A stretch of 12,762 bases of DNA from assembly GCA_019417145.1 (NCBI GenBank), contig DXVY01000032.1:1-12762 (forward strand). Reading direction: 5' to 3'. Positions 1-7,045 of the stretch are shown here, in pieces. Under the pieces are notes generated by a model. That model was not told the DNA's origin. It did no database searches and was given only the letters and a program-made list of their open reading frames with translations. Source of the DNA: Clostridiales bacterium (GTDB lineage: Bacteria; Bacillota; Clostridia; Oscillospirales; Acutalibacteraceae). A program made the position numbers and the translations under genes. Each line of letters starts with the position of its first letter. Position 1 is the stretch's first letter.

Positions 1-1
1 T

Positions 2-571
2 ACCAAAGCAGTGGGGCAGGCGTCGGAAAAATCAGGCCGGCCGGCCCTGTATCTTTGCAGGGGCGTGGCCTGCGTCCTCTTAATGGAGCTGTTGTTGCTA
101 GTCGCCGGGGCAGCCCTGCATGGGGGGCGGGTTCGGACCGAACTGGATGCCACCTATACGGTCCTGAACGGTCCCGCCGCCGTCTGCAAAGGCGACGGAT
201 CACAGGCCGCGGCCTTTTCCCAGGGGCTAAGCGATATTATGGAAGCCCTTGCCCCGCCGCCCGAGGGTTGGCCGACCGATCCTCTGGAGGCGTTGGCCGG
301 GTACCAGGGAAGGTTTTTTCTTGCCAAGGAGAAGCTCAATCGACTGACCGCCTACGCCAACAGTCACACGCTGCCCTTTTTTGCGGCGACGCAGGAGGGG
401 TATGCAGCTATGGTTGACGCCTTTCACAGCATGGAATTAGCCCTAATTCAGGCTGGGGAGCAGGCGGGGCAACCCCATGGACTCTCACGATATATCCGAC
501 GAGCAGAGATCTATCGACTGGAAGCGGTAGAGGCGGCCGCGACCTTGCGAAAAAGCGCGGATGAGAAATAA
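2..571 (+). CDS. Unrecognised membrane-anchored protein, probably 5'-truncated by the window edge
   Basis: I do not recognise this protein. The frame is open from base 2 to a TAA stop at 569-571. The first possible starts are GTG at 11 and ATG at 83; neither has a Shine-Dalgarno sequence, so the real start may lie before the window. Counting from the GTG, residues 19-37 form one hydrophobic segment (VACVLLMELLLLVAGAALH), likely a membrane anchor or uncleaved signal. The remaining roughly 150 residues are soluble, rich in Ala, Glu and Leu and probably mostly helical, with a charged tail (RKSADEK). The size and one-anchor layout recall LemA-like helical proteins, but I see no LemA motif and make no such call. 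It converges on leuA and shares a terminator hairpin with it. GC-rich codon use matches the neighbours. Confidence 0.6.
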   Translation, partial: TKAVGQASEKSGRPALYLCRGVACVLLMELLLLVAGAALHGGRVRTELDATYTVLNGPAAVCKGDGSQAAAFSQGLSDIMEALAPPPEGWPTDPLEALAGYQGRFFLAKEKLNRLTAYANSHTLPFFAATQEGYAAMVDAFHSMELALIQAGEQAGQPHGLSRYIRRAEIYRLEAVEAAATLRKSADEK

Positions 572-576
572 TATAA

Positions 577-605
577 GGGCGGGCATGGAGTTTCCATGCC
601 CGCCT
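577..605. terminator. Bidirectional terminator hairpin between convergent genes
   Basis: A perfect 12-bp stem pairs 578-589 (GGCGGGCATGGA) with 593-604 (TCCATGCCCGCC) around a 3-nt loop. It lies 6 bases after the first gene's stop and 15 bases beyond the leuA stop. On the plus strand it is followed by TTT and a pyrimidine-rich run; on the minus strand by TTATATTATTT. It can therefore serve both converging transcripts, though neither U-tract is ideal. Confidence 0.8.
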
Positions 606-618
606 TTCCCTTGTCCTT

Positions 619-2304
619 TTATTTTCCCATCTCGGCTCGGTTGATTGCATTAAGCACGCCCTTGATGGAAGCCACATTGATGCTATGGTCGATTCCCACG
701 CCAAAGATGCTGCCGCCGTCAGCCGTCTTTAGCTGGATATAGGCGATGGCCTGGGAGTCGGCGCCCGAAGAAATCGCATGCTCGCTGTAGTTTACAAACC
801 GGTATCCGTCAATACCGGCGCCGTGCAGGGCGCTGAAGAAGGCGTCAATAGGACCATTTCCCTTACCCGAAACCTGTATATCCTTACCGTCCGCCTGGAT
901 CACGCCAGTGAACCCGACGCTGCCGCCCGAAGATGACGCGCCGGTCAGGTCGTACTGCGCCAAGCGATACTTTTGGGGCGCGTCCACATAGCCGTCTCGG
1001 AAAACCTGCATAAGTTCGTCATTGGAAAGCTCCCTGCCCAGCTGGTCGCAGCGCGCTTTGACCATGGCGCCGAATTCGGGATGCATTTCCTTTGGCAGGG
1101 ATAAGCCGAAGGCGTGCTGCATGACAAAGGCAGCGCCGCCCTTTCCCGACTGGGAATTAATACGGATAATAGGCTCATACTGCCGTCCAATATCCGCCGG
1201 ATCAATGGGCAAATAGGGTATCTCCCACTTGTGGGTATGGGAGGTCTTCATATATTCTGTGCCTTTGTTAATGGCATCCTGATGAGAGCCGGAGAAGGCT
1301 GTAAAGACCAGCTCGCCAGCGTATGGATGCCGCTCGTGTACATGCATTTTGGTGCAGCGTTCATACATCTGCCGCAAGGCCGGAATATCGGTCAAGTCCA
1401 GAGCAGGATCCACCCCCTGGGTGTACATGTTCAGGGCCGTGGTCACAATGTCCAGGTTACCGGTGCGCTCACCGTTGCCGAAGAGCGTACCCTCCACCCG
1501 CTCGGCGCCGGCCAGCAGGGCCAGCTCGGTGGCAGCCACGCCGGTGCCCCGGTCGTTATGGGGATGGATGCTGATGACAGCCCGTTCCCGCCCCGGCAGA
1601 TGGCGGATGAAGTACTCCACCTGATCGGCAAAGGTGTTAGGCGTGCACATTTCTACCGTATTGGGCAGATTGAGAATAACCTTATTCTCGGCCGTTGCCC
1701 CCAGGGCGTCCAGCACGGCGGCGCAGATATCCACCGCGTTGTCCATCTCGGTGCCGGAAAAGCTTTCCGGTGAGTATTCATATCGTATGTTGCAGTCCCC
1801 CTCAAAGCTTTCGGTCAGCTCCCGGATCAGCCTGGCGCCGTCCACGGCGATCTGGATGATACCGGCCATATCCTTGTGGAAGACCACCTTGCGCTGGAGG
1901 GTGGAGGTGGAGTTGTAAAAGTGCACAATGACGTTTTTCGCGCCCTTAATGGCCGCAAAGGTCTTTTTGATCAAATGGGGCCGGGCCTGTACCAGCACCT
2001 GGATGGTCACGTCATCGGGAATGTGCCCGCCTTCGATCAGCTCCCGGCAAATTTCGTACTCGGTTTCAGAAGCCGAGGGGAAACCCACCTCGATTTCCTT
2101 AAATCCCACGTCGCACAAGGTGTGGAAAAAGGCCAGCTTCTCCTCCATATTCATGGGATCCACCAAGGCCTGGTTGCCGTCTCGCAGATCCACGCTGCAC
2201 CAGATGGGCGCTTTGTCGATGACCCTGCCCGGCCACTGGCGGTCAGACAGGTCGATTTGCTGGAAGGGAATGTACTTGGCCGCTCCGGCTTTCATTTTAC
2301 TCAT
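619..2304 (-). CDS. leuA: 2-isopropylmalate synthase
   Basis: Catalyses the first committed step of leucine synthesis, condensing acetyl-CoA with 2-oxoisovalerate to give 2-isopropylmalate, in the cytoplasm. The protein is 561 aa. An HMGL-like TIM barrel carries the LRDGNQ signature (R41, D42) and the metal-binding HPHND motif (H247, H249), followed by the GNGERTGN segment. The last ~130 residues form the LeuA regulatory (dimer) domain with GKGNGPIDAF, which in the family binds leucine for feedback inhibition. Length and sequence fit the longer LeuA class shared with actinobacteria rather than the ~520-aa E. coli type. The start chosen is ATG 2304, with AAAGGAGG 8 nt upstream; an in-frame ATG at 2334 adds ten residues but lacks such a site. 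It stands alone here, without leuBCD, and is controlled by the T-box leader upstream. Confidence 0.96.
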   Translation of the reverse strand: MSKMKAGAAKYIPFQQIDLSDRQWPGRVIDKAPIWCSVDLRDGNQALVDPMNMEEKLAFFHTLCDVGFKEIEVGFPSASETEYEICRELIEGGHIPDDVTIQVLVQARPHLIKKTFAAIKGAKNVIVHFYNSTSTLQRKVVFHKDMAGIIQIAVDGARLIRELTESFEGDCNIRYEYSPESFSGTEMDNAVDICAAVLDALGATAENKVILNLPNTVEMCTPNTFADQVEYFIRHLPGRERAVISIHPHNDRGTGVAATELALLAGAERVEGTLFGNGERTGNLDIVTTALNMYTQGVDPALDLTDIPALRQMYERCTKMHVHERHPYAGELVFTAFSGSHQDAINKGTEYMKTSHTHKWEIPYLPIDPADIGRQYEPIIRINSQSGKGGAAFVMQHAFGLSLPKEMHPEFGAMVKARCDQLGRELSNDELMQVFRDGYVDAPQKYRLAQYDLTGASSSGGSVGFTGVIQADGKDIQVSGKGNGPIDAFFSALHGAGIDGYRFVNYSEHAISSGADSQAIAYIQLKTADGGSIFGVGIDHSINVASIKGVLNAINRAEMGK

Positions 2305-2373
2305 GGGAAATTCCTCCTTTTGTTCTATCTCCATGCCTGCGACTGTTTTGATAGAAGTTCCGGAAGAGGGAAT

Positions 2374-2408
2374 AAAAAAATCCCCGCCCCCGGTAAAAGG
2401 GGCGAGGA
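2374..2408 (-). terminator. T-box attenuator (terminator) with overlapping antiterminator
   Basis: The minus-strand stem TCCTCGCCCC (2408-2399) pairs with GGGGCGGGGA (2390-2381), with one G-U pair, and is followed by seven T (2380-2374). The alternative antiterminator uses part of the same strand. CGCCCCTT (2404-2397) can pair with AAGGG (2433-2429) and GCG (2421-2419), leaving UGGUACC as the standard 7-nt bulge. The two structures exclude each other, which is the T-box switch. Confidence 0.92.
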
Positions 2409-2660
2409 GAAAATTCCACGCGGTACCACCCTTGTTCAGCCGTCCATGAGACAGCCCTCGTTAGCCTCTATCAAGGCCCGGCCTGTAACGGAGCCAACCG
2501 TCCCGCCCTACGCAGTTTAAACCCATCGGGCGGACGACTCGGGGATGAGCTATACATGCAGGGTTCCCTGTCGGCTCGCACCGGCCGCCGACTCTCTGAA
2601 AGCGAAAGCCTCCGCATCTTGTTCCCGTCATAGTCTTTTACAAAAGCAGGTATAGATTTG
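2374..2660 (-). ncRNA. T-box leader (leucine-specific) controlling leuA
   Basis: Read on the minus strand, the leader has all the T-box landmarks in order. The base of stem I pairs GACT 2635-2632 with AGTC 2539-2536 and CGGG 2627-2624 with CCCG 2543-2540. The unpaired ATGA between them, opposite GA, is a typical kink-turn. AGAGAG and GGTGCGAG distal-loop elements follow. The specifier CTC (2549-2547) is followed by the usual A, so it reads as a Leu codon. The T-box core AGGGTGGTACCGCG spans 2432-2419. Its UGGU would pair with the ACCA end of uncharged tRNA-Leu, whose discriminator base is A. Uncharged tRNA-Leu should stabilise the antiterminator and raise leuA expression when leucine is scarce. 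Confidence 0.95.
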
Positions 2661-2665
2661 ATAGT

Positions 2666-2694
2666 ATTATATGCGCCGCTCACAGGTTTGTCAA
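2666..2694 (-). promoter_or_regulatory. Sigma-A promoter of the T-box/leuA transcript
   Basis: A perfect TTGACA (2694-2689), a 17-nt spacer and TATAAT (2671-2666) on the minus strand. Transcription should start near 2659, just before the T-box stem I. A full-consensus promoter fits a gene controlled after initiation by the attenuator. The ~100 bases between this promoter and the phosphoesterase stop at 2803 hold GC-rich imperfect repeats and no terminator I could recognise. Confidence 0.9.
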
Positions 2695-2802
2695 CCCTAA
2701 ATATTTACAAACGCCGGCCGACCGCTTTGCGCGCTACCGGGCATGCGCCGCTTTCCCGCCGGGGAAATCCCATCGGCCGAAAAGCGACGCCGGTCTGCTA
2801 TT

Positions 2803-5283
2803 CTATGACTGTCGAGCCAGCACCTTGCAGATCTCCATAATATCGGCGATGGTAATCACCCCGTCGCCGTCAAGGTCCCCGCTCTCCATCTCCGCATCTG
2901 ACGGATCCGTCCCCGCCGACTCCCGGGCCATGACCTTGCAGGCCTCCATCACATCGCCAATGGTCACCTCGCCGTCGCCATCCAGGTCGCCCATAAGAAC
3001 CGCCGGATCCTCCATCCCATCGATTCGCTCCTTCAGGGCCGTGAGCTTCTGGACGGCCGCATCCCCCAACAGGGCCTTTTGCTCCTCGTTCAGGGCTTCA
3101 TAAGCCCGCCAGGCCGCCGAAACGGCCGCCTTGTCCGCAGGTTTCACCGTTTCCGGGGCGGGCAGGGCATCGATATCCTCCCCCAGGTCGGTCACCGCCG
3201 TCTCCAGTGCTTTGGCCCGCTGGAACAGACCTTGGAGCTTCCCCTCCTCCGCCTGATATTCCGCCCGGCGGTCGGCCGGCAGGGATTCGATATCCGAAAG
3301 CAGGGCTTCAATCTGCTCCTTTCGGGCGATCAGCCCCGCCTCTTCTTCGGAGACCTGGGCGGTCAGCCCCTTGATATTCTGGGTAATGTCCACGATGAAC
3401 TGAGCGGCCGGTATCCACTTGCCGTTTACAAAATCCCGACCTCTGACCAGCACCTTATGAGCGTATACCTCCACATAGTAGCCCTGGCTTCCCTCCTTGC
3501 CGGTGTCCTCGTCGGTCCAGAGGTAGCCCACCGACGCGTCGTTGAACATGTTGGCGTCCACGCCGTTTCCCGCGTACATGGGACTCTTGGCATCCAGCTC
3601 CCAATGGGTATGTCCGGTGGTAAAAATAACCTGGGGATACTGCCTGAATATCTCCCGCATTTCGGCATCCCTGTCCACCCCATGCCAGTTCTGGCCGGGC
3701 AGCGAGCCGGATACGGTATTGTACAGCGGCTGGTGTAGAAAAACAAATATGGGCTGCATGCCGTCGGCCGCCTTTTCCAATTCGGCCTTTAGAAACTCTA
3801 TCTGATCGTCTTTCAAATGGGCGGCAGAGCGGTCTAGGTCCCAATTGTCCAGATCCTGGGAGCCCAGCATAATAAAGGTGGCGTCCCCAATTTTTTTCGA
3901 ATAATAGCCACGGGGCGCGTTGGTATTTTCCCAAAAGCGGTCGATGGCCGCATCATAGGTTTCGTTTCGCAGATCATGGTTGCCCGGGGTACAATAGATA
4001 TAGGGAAGGCCCTCAAAGCTGTTGACGATTTCATTGTACTGCTGATACTGCCCCACTTCTCCGTTATCGGTCACATCGCCCACGTGGAATATGGCGATGC
4101 TGTCCGGGTCGGTCTTCTGAATATCGGCCAAGGCCATGCGCAGGTGCCGGTTATGCAGATGATTCGGGTCGGACTGAATATGGGTGTCGGAAAAAATCTG
4201 GAAGGAGTAGAGGGGTTCTTCCTCCTCTGCCGCGCTGTCGGCCGGCAGGTGGTAGACGGCCGCCTCGGGCGACTGGGTATCGCCGTCGTACACCGCATAG
4301 GCGTACAGGCAGGTGGCGTCATAAGGAATCATGGTGTTGGCATTGAGCTTGTGCTCCACCGTGCGCTCCCCATTGTCTTTTACCGGGATATAGGTATAGT
4401 CCGGCAGAACGCCATCCTCATCACCCCAATATAGCCGATAGCCGGTGAGGCCTTCCGCGTCTCTCGCCCGGGTGATGGTCACGCTGCCGTCGGCGTATCC
4501 TCGGCGCTGGGCCGTCCGGTCATACCGCACGCCGACGGGGGCCGGGCAGGACGCCGGATCCCGCGCCTGCAGCGCAAAGGAACAGCTGGCTATAATCGTG
4601 TAGCCGCCGTCCGCAAAAAGGTAGGCATAGTAATCCCCGGCGGGAAGCGCCGCCATGGTCATGGGAGAGGAGCTGTCGGGCGAACCAAGATCGGTGGAAC
4701 CGTCCGGCTGGCCTATATTGCGGGTATACTGCCACACCAGAGACGGGTTGCCGTTGGCGGGCGTGTTATTATCCGCGGCATAGACGCCCAGCCAGCTGTC
4801 CGGATGGGTGCTGCCCGTATACCGGAACACCGGCCGCTCTCCTACGGGATAGCTCTCCTTATCGGTGGAGATGGATGCGCTGCTCTTCATGACAAAGGAC
4901 TCCTCCGCAAGTATTTCATAGCCGTCGTCTTTCAAAAAATAAAGCATATACTCCCCGGGCGCCAATTCTTTCACATCCCCCCGGTCGGTATCCTTAAAAT
5001 CCATAACGCCGTCCGGCTGACCGGTTTTTTCCGTGTACTCATATACCGTCGCCATAGGGCCGCCCGCGCCTGGTTCCTCCCCTTTTTTATAAATGGCGAT
5101 CCAGTCCTTTTGGCTGGCGCCTGTGTAATGGGCCCTTATTTCCTCCCCCTGCACATACTCCGTTTTCTCCAGCTTCAGGGTGGGGGATTGAGCCGCCGAC
5201 GGGAACACCGTCATGCCGCACAAAAGGCCCAGGGAAAGGGCCCCCGCAATCCAGCGGGACAGTCTGCGGGTTATCCTCATCAT
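2803..5283 (-). CDS. Secreted multidomain calcineurin-like metallophosphoesterase with dockerin-like C-terminus
   Basis: A predicted 826-aa exported hydrolase of phosphate esters; the substrate is unknown. Residues 1-31 form a signal peptide (basic N-terminus, hydrophobic core, PSAA before the likely cut). Residues ~34-131 and ~133-233 are two related beta-rich repeats sharing YTG, W..[VI]Y, GQPDG and DGGY-type motifs. A fibronectin-III-like domain follows to ~345. The metallophosphatase domain has every expected motif: D366-x-H368, GDVTDN (402-407), GNHD (434-437), H517 and GHTH (557-560). Then come a helical linker (~640-755) and a dockerin-type pair of repeats, DLDGDGEVTIGDVMEACKV from ~766 and DLDGDGVITIADIMEICKV from ~803. 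The start at ATG 5283 is set by AGGAGG 7 nt upstream; an in-frame ATG at 5343 would spoil the signal peptide. It has its own promoter, flanked by repeats that may bind the neighbouring DeoR protein. Family assignment is secure; the role is inferred. Confidence 0.92.
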   Translation of the reverse strand: MMRITRRLSRWIAGALSLGLLCGMTVFPSAAQSPTLKLEKTEYVQGEEIRAHYTGASQKDWIAIYKKGEEPGAGGPMATVYEYTEKTGQPDGVMDFKDTDRGDVKELAPGEYMLYFLKDDGYEILAEESFVMKSSASISTDKESYPVGERPVFRYTGSTHPDSWLGVYAADNNTPANGNPSLVWQYTRNIGQPDGSTDLGSPDSSSPMTMAALPAGDYYAYLFADGGYTIIASCSFALQARDPASCPAPVGVRYDRTAQRRGYADGSVTITRARDAEGLTGYRLYWGDEDGVLPDYTYIPVKDNGERTVEHKLNANTMIPYDATCLYAYAVYDGDTQSPEAAVYHLPADSAAEEEEPLYSFQIFSDTHIQSDPNHLHNRHLRMALADIQKTDPDSIAIFHVGDVTDNGEVGQYQQYNEIVNSFEGLPYIYCTPGNHDLRNETYDAAIDRFWENTNAPRGYYSKKIGDATFIMLGSQDLDNWDLDRSAAHLKDDQIEFLKAELEKAADGMQPIFVFLHQPLYNTVSGSLPGQNWHGVDRDAEMREIFRQYPQVIFTTGHTHWELDAKSPMYAGNGVDANMFNDASVGYLWTDEDTGKEGSQGYYVEVYAHKVLVRGRDFVNGKWIPAAQFIVDITQNIKGLTAQVSEEEAGLIARKEQIEALLSDIESLPADRRAEYQAEEGKLQGLFQRAKALETAVTDLGEDIDALPAPETVKPADKAAVSAAWRAYEALNEEQKALLGDAAVQKLTALKERIDGMEDPAVLMGDLDGDGEVTIGDVMEACKVMARESAGTDPSDAEMESGDLDGDGVITIADIMEICKVLARQS

Positions 5284-5331
5284 AATCCATCCTCCTCGTG
5301 TTTCATCCTTTAGAGACGATTTTCTGGCATC

Positions 5332-5360
5332 AATATAACACATGGCGGTTGGATATGCAA
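5332..5360 (-). promoter_or_regulatory. Promoter of the metallophosphoesterase gene
   Basis: TTGCAT (5360-5355), a 17-nt spacer and TATATT (5337-5332) on the minus strand, about 50 bases upstream of the start codon. The tandem 20-bp repeats end just upstream of the -35 box. The match is good but not perfect, as expected for a regulated promoter. Confidence 0.7.
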
Positions 5361-5362
5361 TC

Positions 5363-5402
5363 TGTTTTTATGGATTTATTTTTGTTTTTGTGGATTTATT
5401 TG
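5363..5402. repeat. Tandem 20-bp direct repeat, candidate DeoR operator upstream of the phosphoesterase promoter
   Basis: Two adjacent units, 5363-5382 (TGTTTTTATGGATTTATTTT) and 5383-5402 (TGTTTTTGTGGATTTATTTG), match at 18 of 20 positions. The period is about two helical turns, so bound proteins would sit on one face of the DNA. The second unit overlaps the last codons and stop of the DeoR gene. The core TGTGGATTT also occurs twice at the deoR promoter. A role as a regulator site is an inference; a simple A/T-rich UP element is the alternative. Confidence 0.7.
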
Positions 5403-6175
5403 CGAATGCGCTCCTTATGATAAATGGCGATCCCCTTTTTGCGGTAAGCGTCTTCTATAGACGCGGGAAGCCGGGAATCGGTTACAATGCCGTCCACGTC
5501 CTGGAGGGCGCCGATCCGGACCATGGAAATCCGCTCAAACTTGCTGCTGTCGGCCAACACATAGTTGACGGCGGTATTTTTCATAATCTTTTTCTTAATG
5601 GATATTTCCTCCATGCCAAAGTCGGTGAGCCCGCCGGAAAGGGAGACGCCGCTCATGCTAATAAAGCCCACGTCGGCGTGGAAGGCGTCCATATTTTCTT
5701 CCGCCAGGGCGCCTACAATCGACTGCTCTGCCGGTCGGAAAACGCCGCCCGGTATAAGGAGGGTGAAGCCTGGCGCCGTGGCCAGCTCATTAATGACCGG
5801 CAGGCAATTGGTGATGACCGTCAGGCTGTGAAACCGTTTTTTCATCGCCATAGCCGCCGCCAGGTTGGTGGTGCTGGCGTCCATTGTGACCACCTGCCCC
5901 TCCTGCACCAGCTGGCAGGCCGTCTCACCCAACTCCAGCTTTTCCTCCCAGTGGGTGGCGCGCCGTTCCTCCCGGCCGGTCATCTCTACGGGCGCGCCCG
6001 TCCGCACCGCACCGCCGTGGATCCGCCGAAGCAGGTTTTGCTCCTCCAGATATGTAAGATCCCGGCGGATGGTCTCAATGGACACGCCGAAACGCGCCGA
6101 AAGCTCGCTGACCCGCACCGTTTCTTGCCGGCCCAGCTGCTCCAAAATCGCCCGATACCTTTCTTCCGTCAACAT
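5396..6175 (-). CDS. DeoR-family transcriptional repressor
   Basis: A 259-aa DNA-binding regulator. Residues 1-57 are the DeoR helix-turn-helix (MLTEERYRAILEQL, then SELSARFGVSIETIRRDL as the recognition helix), followed by the family hinge LLRRIHGGAV. Residues ~75-230 are the DeoRC effector domain, which in this family senses a phosphorylated sugar or related metabolite (segments VTMDASTTN, VITNCLPV and GGVFR, and the serine-rich SGVSLSGG). The start at ATG 6175 is fixed by AGGTGG 7 nt upstream; the frame stays open upstream, but that part runs through the promoter and the spoVT terminator. It has a near-consensus promoter and direct repeats at the expected transcription start, which suggests autorepression. 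The gene next downstream encodes the secreted phosphoesterase, the most likely target. The effector cannot be told from sequence. Confidence 0.93.
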   Translation of the reverse strand: MLTEERYRAILEQLGRQETVRVSELSARFGVSIETIRRDLTYLEEQNLLRRIHGGAVRTGAPVEMTGREERRATHWEEKLELGETACQLVQEGQVVTMDASTTNLAAAMAMKKRFHSLTVITNCLPVINELATAPGFTLLIPGGVFRPAEQSIVGALAEENMDAFHADVGFISMSGVSLSGGLTDFGMEEISIKKKIMKNTAVNYVLADSSKFERISMVRIGALQDVDGIVTDSRLPASIEDAYRKKGIAIYHKERIRK

Positions 6176-6199
6176 AGGCGTACCACCTAATCCTTTCTG

Positions 6200-6225
6200 C
6201 AAAAATCCACACAAATCCACAATCA
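6200..6225. repeat. Direct repeat at the deoR transcription start, candidate autoregulatory operator
   Basis: On the plus strand AAAAATCCAC is followed directly by ACAAATCCAC (6201-6220); on the minus strand this reads as two TGTGGATTT cores one helical turn apart. It lies just downstream of the deoR -10 box, where a bound repressor would block transcription. The ten-base core TTGTGGATTT is identical to one in the 5383-5402 repeat. Confidence 0.65.
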
Positions 6226-6230
6226 AAGTT

Positions 6231-6259
6231 ATTATAGCATGTGGAATCTTTGGGGTCAA
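6231..6259 (-). promoter_or_regulatory. Promoter of the DeoR-family gene
   Basis: TTGACC (6259-6254), a 17-nt spacer and TATAAT (6236-6231) on the minus strand, giving a start near 6224. It lies after the spoVT terminator, so deoR is an independent transcription unit. Confidence 0.85.
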
Positions 6260-6297
6260 GGACCTTTTCCCACAGACAGCCCCCTTCCGCCGGGCGC

Positions 6298-6323
6298 AAA
6301 AAGGCCGCGGATATACCGCGGCC
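6298..6323 (-). terminator. Rho-independent terminator after spoVT
   Basis: A perfect 8-bp stem, GGCCGCGG (6303-6310) with CCGCGGCC (6316-6323), has a 5-nt loop and is followed on the minus strand by five T (6302-6298). It lies 33 bases past the spoVT stop. Confidence 0.92.
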
Positions 6324-6356
6324 AGGGATTCTCGCCATGATTTTGTTTTGCGGCCG

Positions 6357-6896
6357 TCAGCTTTCCATCTGACGACCCAGGAAGGCGGCGGCCACTTGGG
6401 CCAGCTTGATATCGCTGTCGGTAGGAAGGCTCTGCCCGTCTGCCAGCAGAACCACCGCGCCGGAAACGTCCCCGGATGCCACAATGGGGGCGGCCACCCC
6501 GATCTGTCGGTCCACGCCCTCCAGAGCGGTCATGCCGCGGGCATCCTCCTTGCCGGCGGTTACCAGCCGGCGGCCCTCCATGATCTCCTCCAGCTGTACC
6601 GATACCCGCCGTTCCAGCACCTCCTTTTTGGCGATGCCGGCAGCTGCGATACAATGGTCCCGATCGCAAATGACCACCGGGCAGGGCGTGCTCTTGACCA
6701 ACGCCTCGGCGTATTGCGAGGCAAAGGTAGCCAGTTCTCCCACCGGGGAATACTTTTTAAATATTACCTCGCCGTTGTTATCGGTATATATTTCCAGCGG
6801 ATCCCCCTCGCGGATGCGCATGGTACGGCGTATTTCCTTAGGGATAACGACCCGGCCCAGGTCGTCGATGCGTCTTACGATTCCGGTTGCTTTCAT
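6357..6896 (-). CDS. spoVT: Stage V sporulation protein T (AbrB/GAF transcription regulator)
   Basis: In Bacillus, SpoVT is a DNA-binding regulator that acts in the forespore on sigma-G-dependent genes. The 179-aa length matches the usual ~178. Residues 1-50 are the AbrB-type swapped-hairpin DNA-binding domain (MKATGIVRRIDDLGRVVIPK, then IRRTMRIREGDPLEIYTDNNGEVIFKKY split over its strands). Residues ~55-175 form the GAF-like ligand domain seen only in SpoVT among AbrB relatives, including GVAAPIVASGDVSGAVVLL. The start has GGAGGAG 8 nt upstream. A perfect terminator follows the gene. I could not find a convincing sigma-G or sigma-A promoter upstream, although a 19-bp dyad lies there. Its presence is the best evidence that the host lineage sporulates. 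Confidence 0.95.
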   Translation of the reverse strand: MKATGIVRRIDDLGRVVIPKEIRRTMRIREGDPLEIYTDNNGEVIFKKYSPVGELATFASQYAEALVKSTPCPVVICDRDHCIAAAGIAKKEVLERRVSVQLEEIMEGRRLVTAGKEDARGMTALEGVDRQIGVAAPIVASGDVSGAVVLLADGQSLPTDSDIKLAQVAAAFLGRQMES

Positions 6897-6971
6897 AAGC
6901 CAGACTCCTCCAATTTACAAGATAAATAATATTTTATGGGGGCGGCCGCCTTCCGGCGGTCAATGGATTTG

Positions 6972-6990
6972 CAGGTACTTGTAGTATCTG
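6972..6990. promoter_or_regulatory. 19-bp imperfect dyad upstream of spoVT
   Basis: CAGgTACT-TGT-AGTAtCTG: seven of eight arm positions are complementary around a 3-nt centre. It lies ~75 bases upstream of the spoVT start, in the 197-base gap that otherwise holds the terminator of the next gene. This could be a protein-binding site; no partner can be named. Confidence 0.35.
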
Positions 6991-7045
6991 TCAATAAAAG
7001 AAAAATATGCTCGCATGAAAAGCAAACGCAATCGGAATTTTTTAG

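Noticed and set aside
2703..2802. Terminator for the phosphoesterase gene
   Set aside because: The region is GC-rich with short repeats (CCGCTTT twice), but no stable stem followed by a T-run is visible.
5342..6190. A 282-codon plus-strand frame opposite deoR
   Set aside because: It covers the same bases as the DeoR gene, which has full family motifs and a ribosome site; no site or motif supports the antisense frame.
6176..6484. 103-residue N-terminal extension of the DeoR frame
   Set aside because: It would be translated through the spoVT terminator and the deoR promoter. The family N-terminus begins at ATG 6175 with a proper ribosome site.
5865..6929. A 354-codon plus-strand frame spanning deoR and spoVT
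   Set aside because: It is antisense to two clear genes and runs through a terminator and a promoter; the composition (Ser/Arg/Pro-rich) is that of a shadow.
6920..6970. Possible sigma-G promoter (CATAAAAT as -10) for spoVT
   Set aside because: The sequence 17-18 bases upstream (TGACCG/GACCGC) fits the -35 consensus poorly, so I did not annotate it.
6964..6970. A further TGGATTT upstream of spoVT as a third DeoR site
   Set aside because: It is a single 7-base copy without a tandem partner. Such matches are expected by chance in a window this size and also occur inside coding regions.
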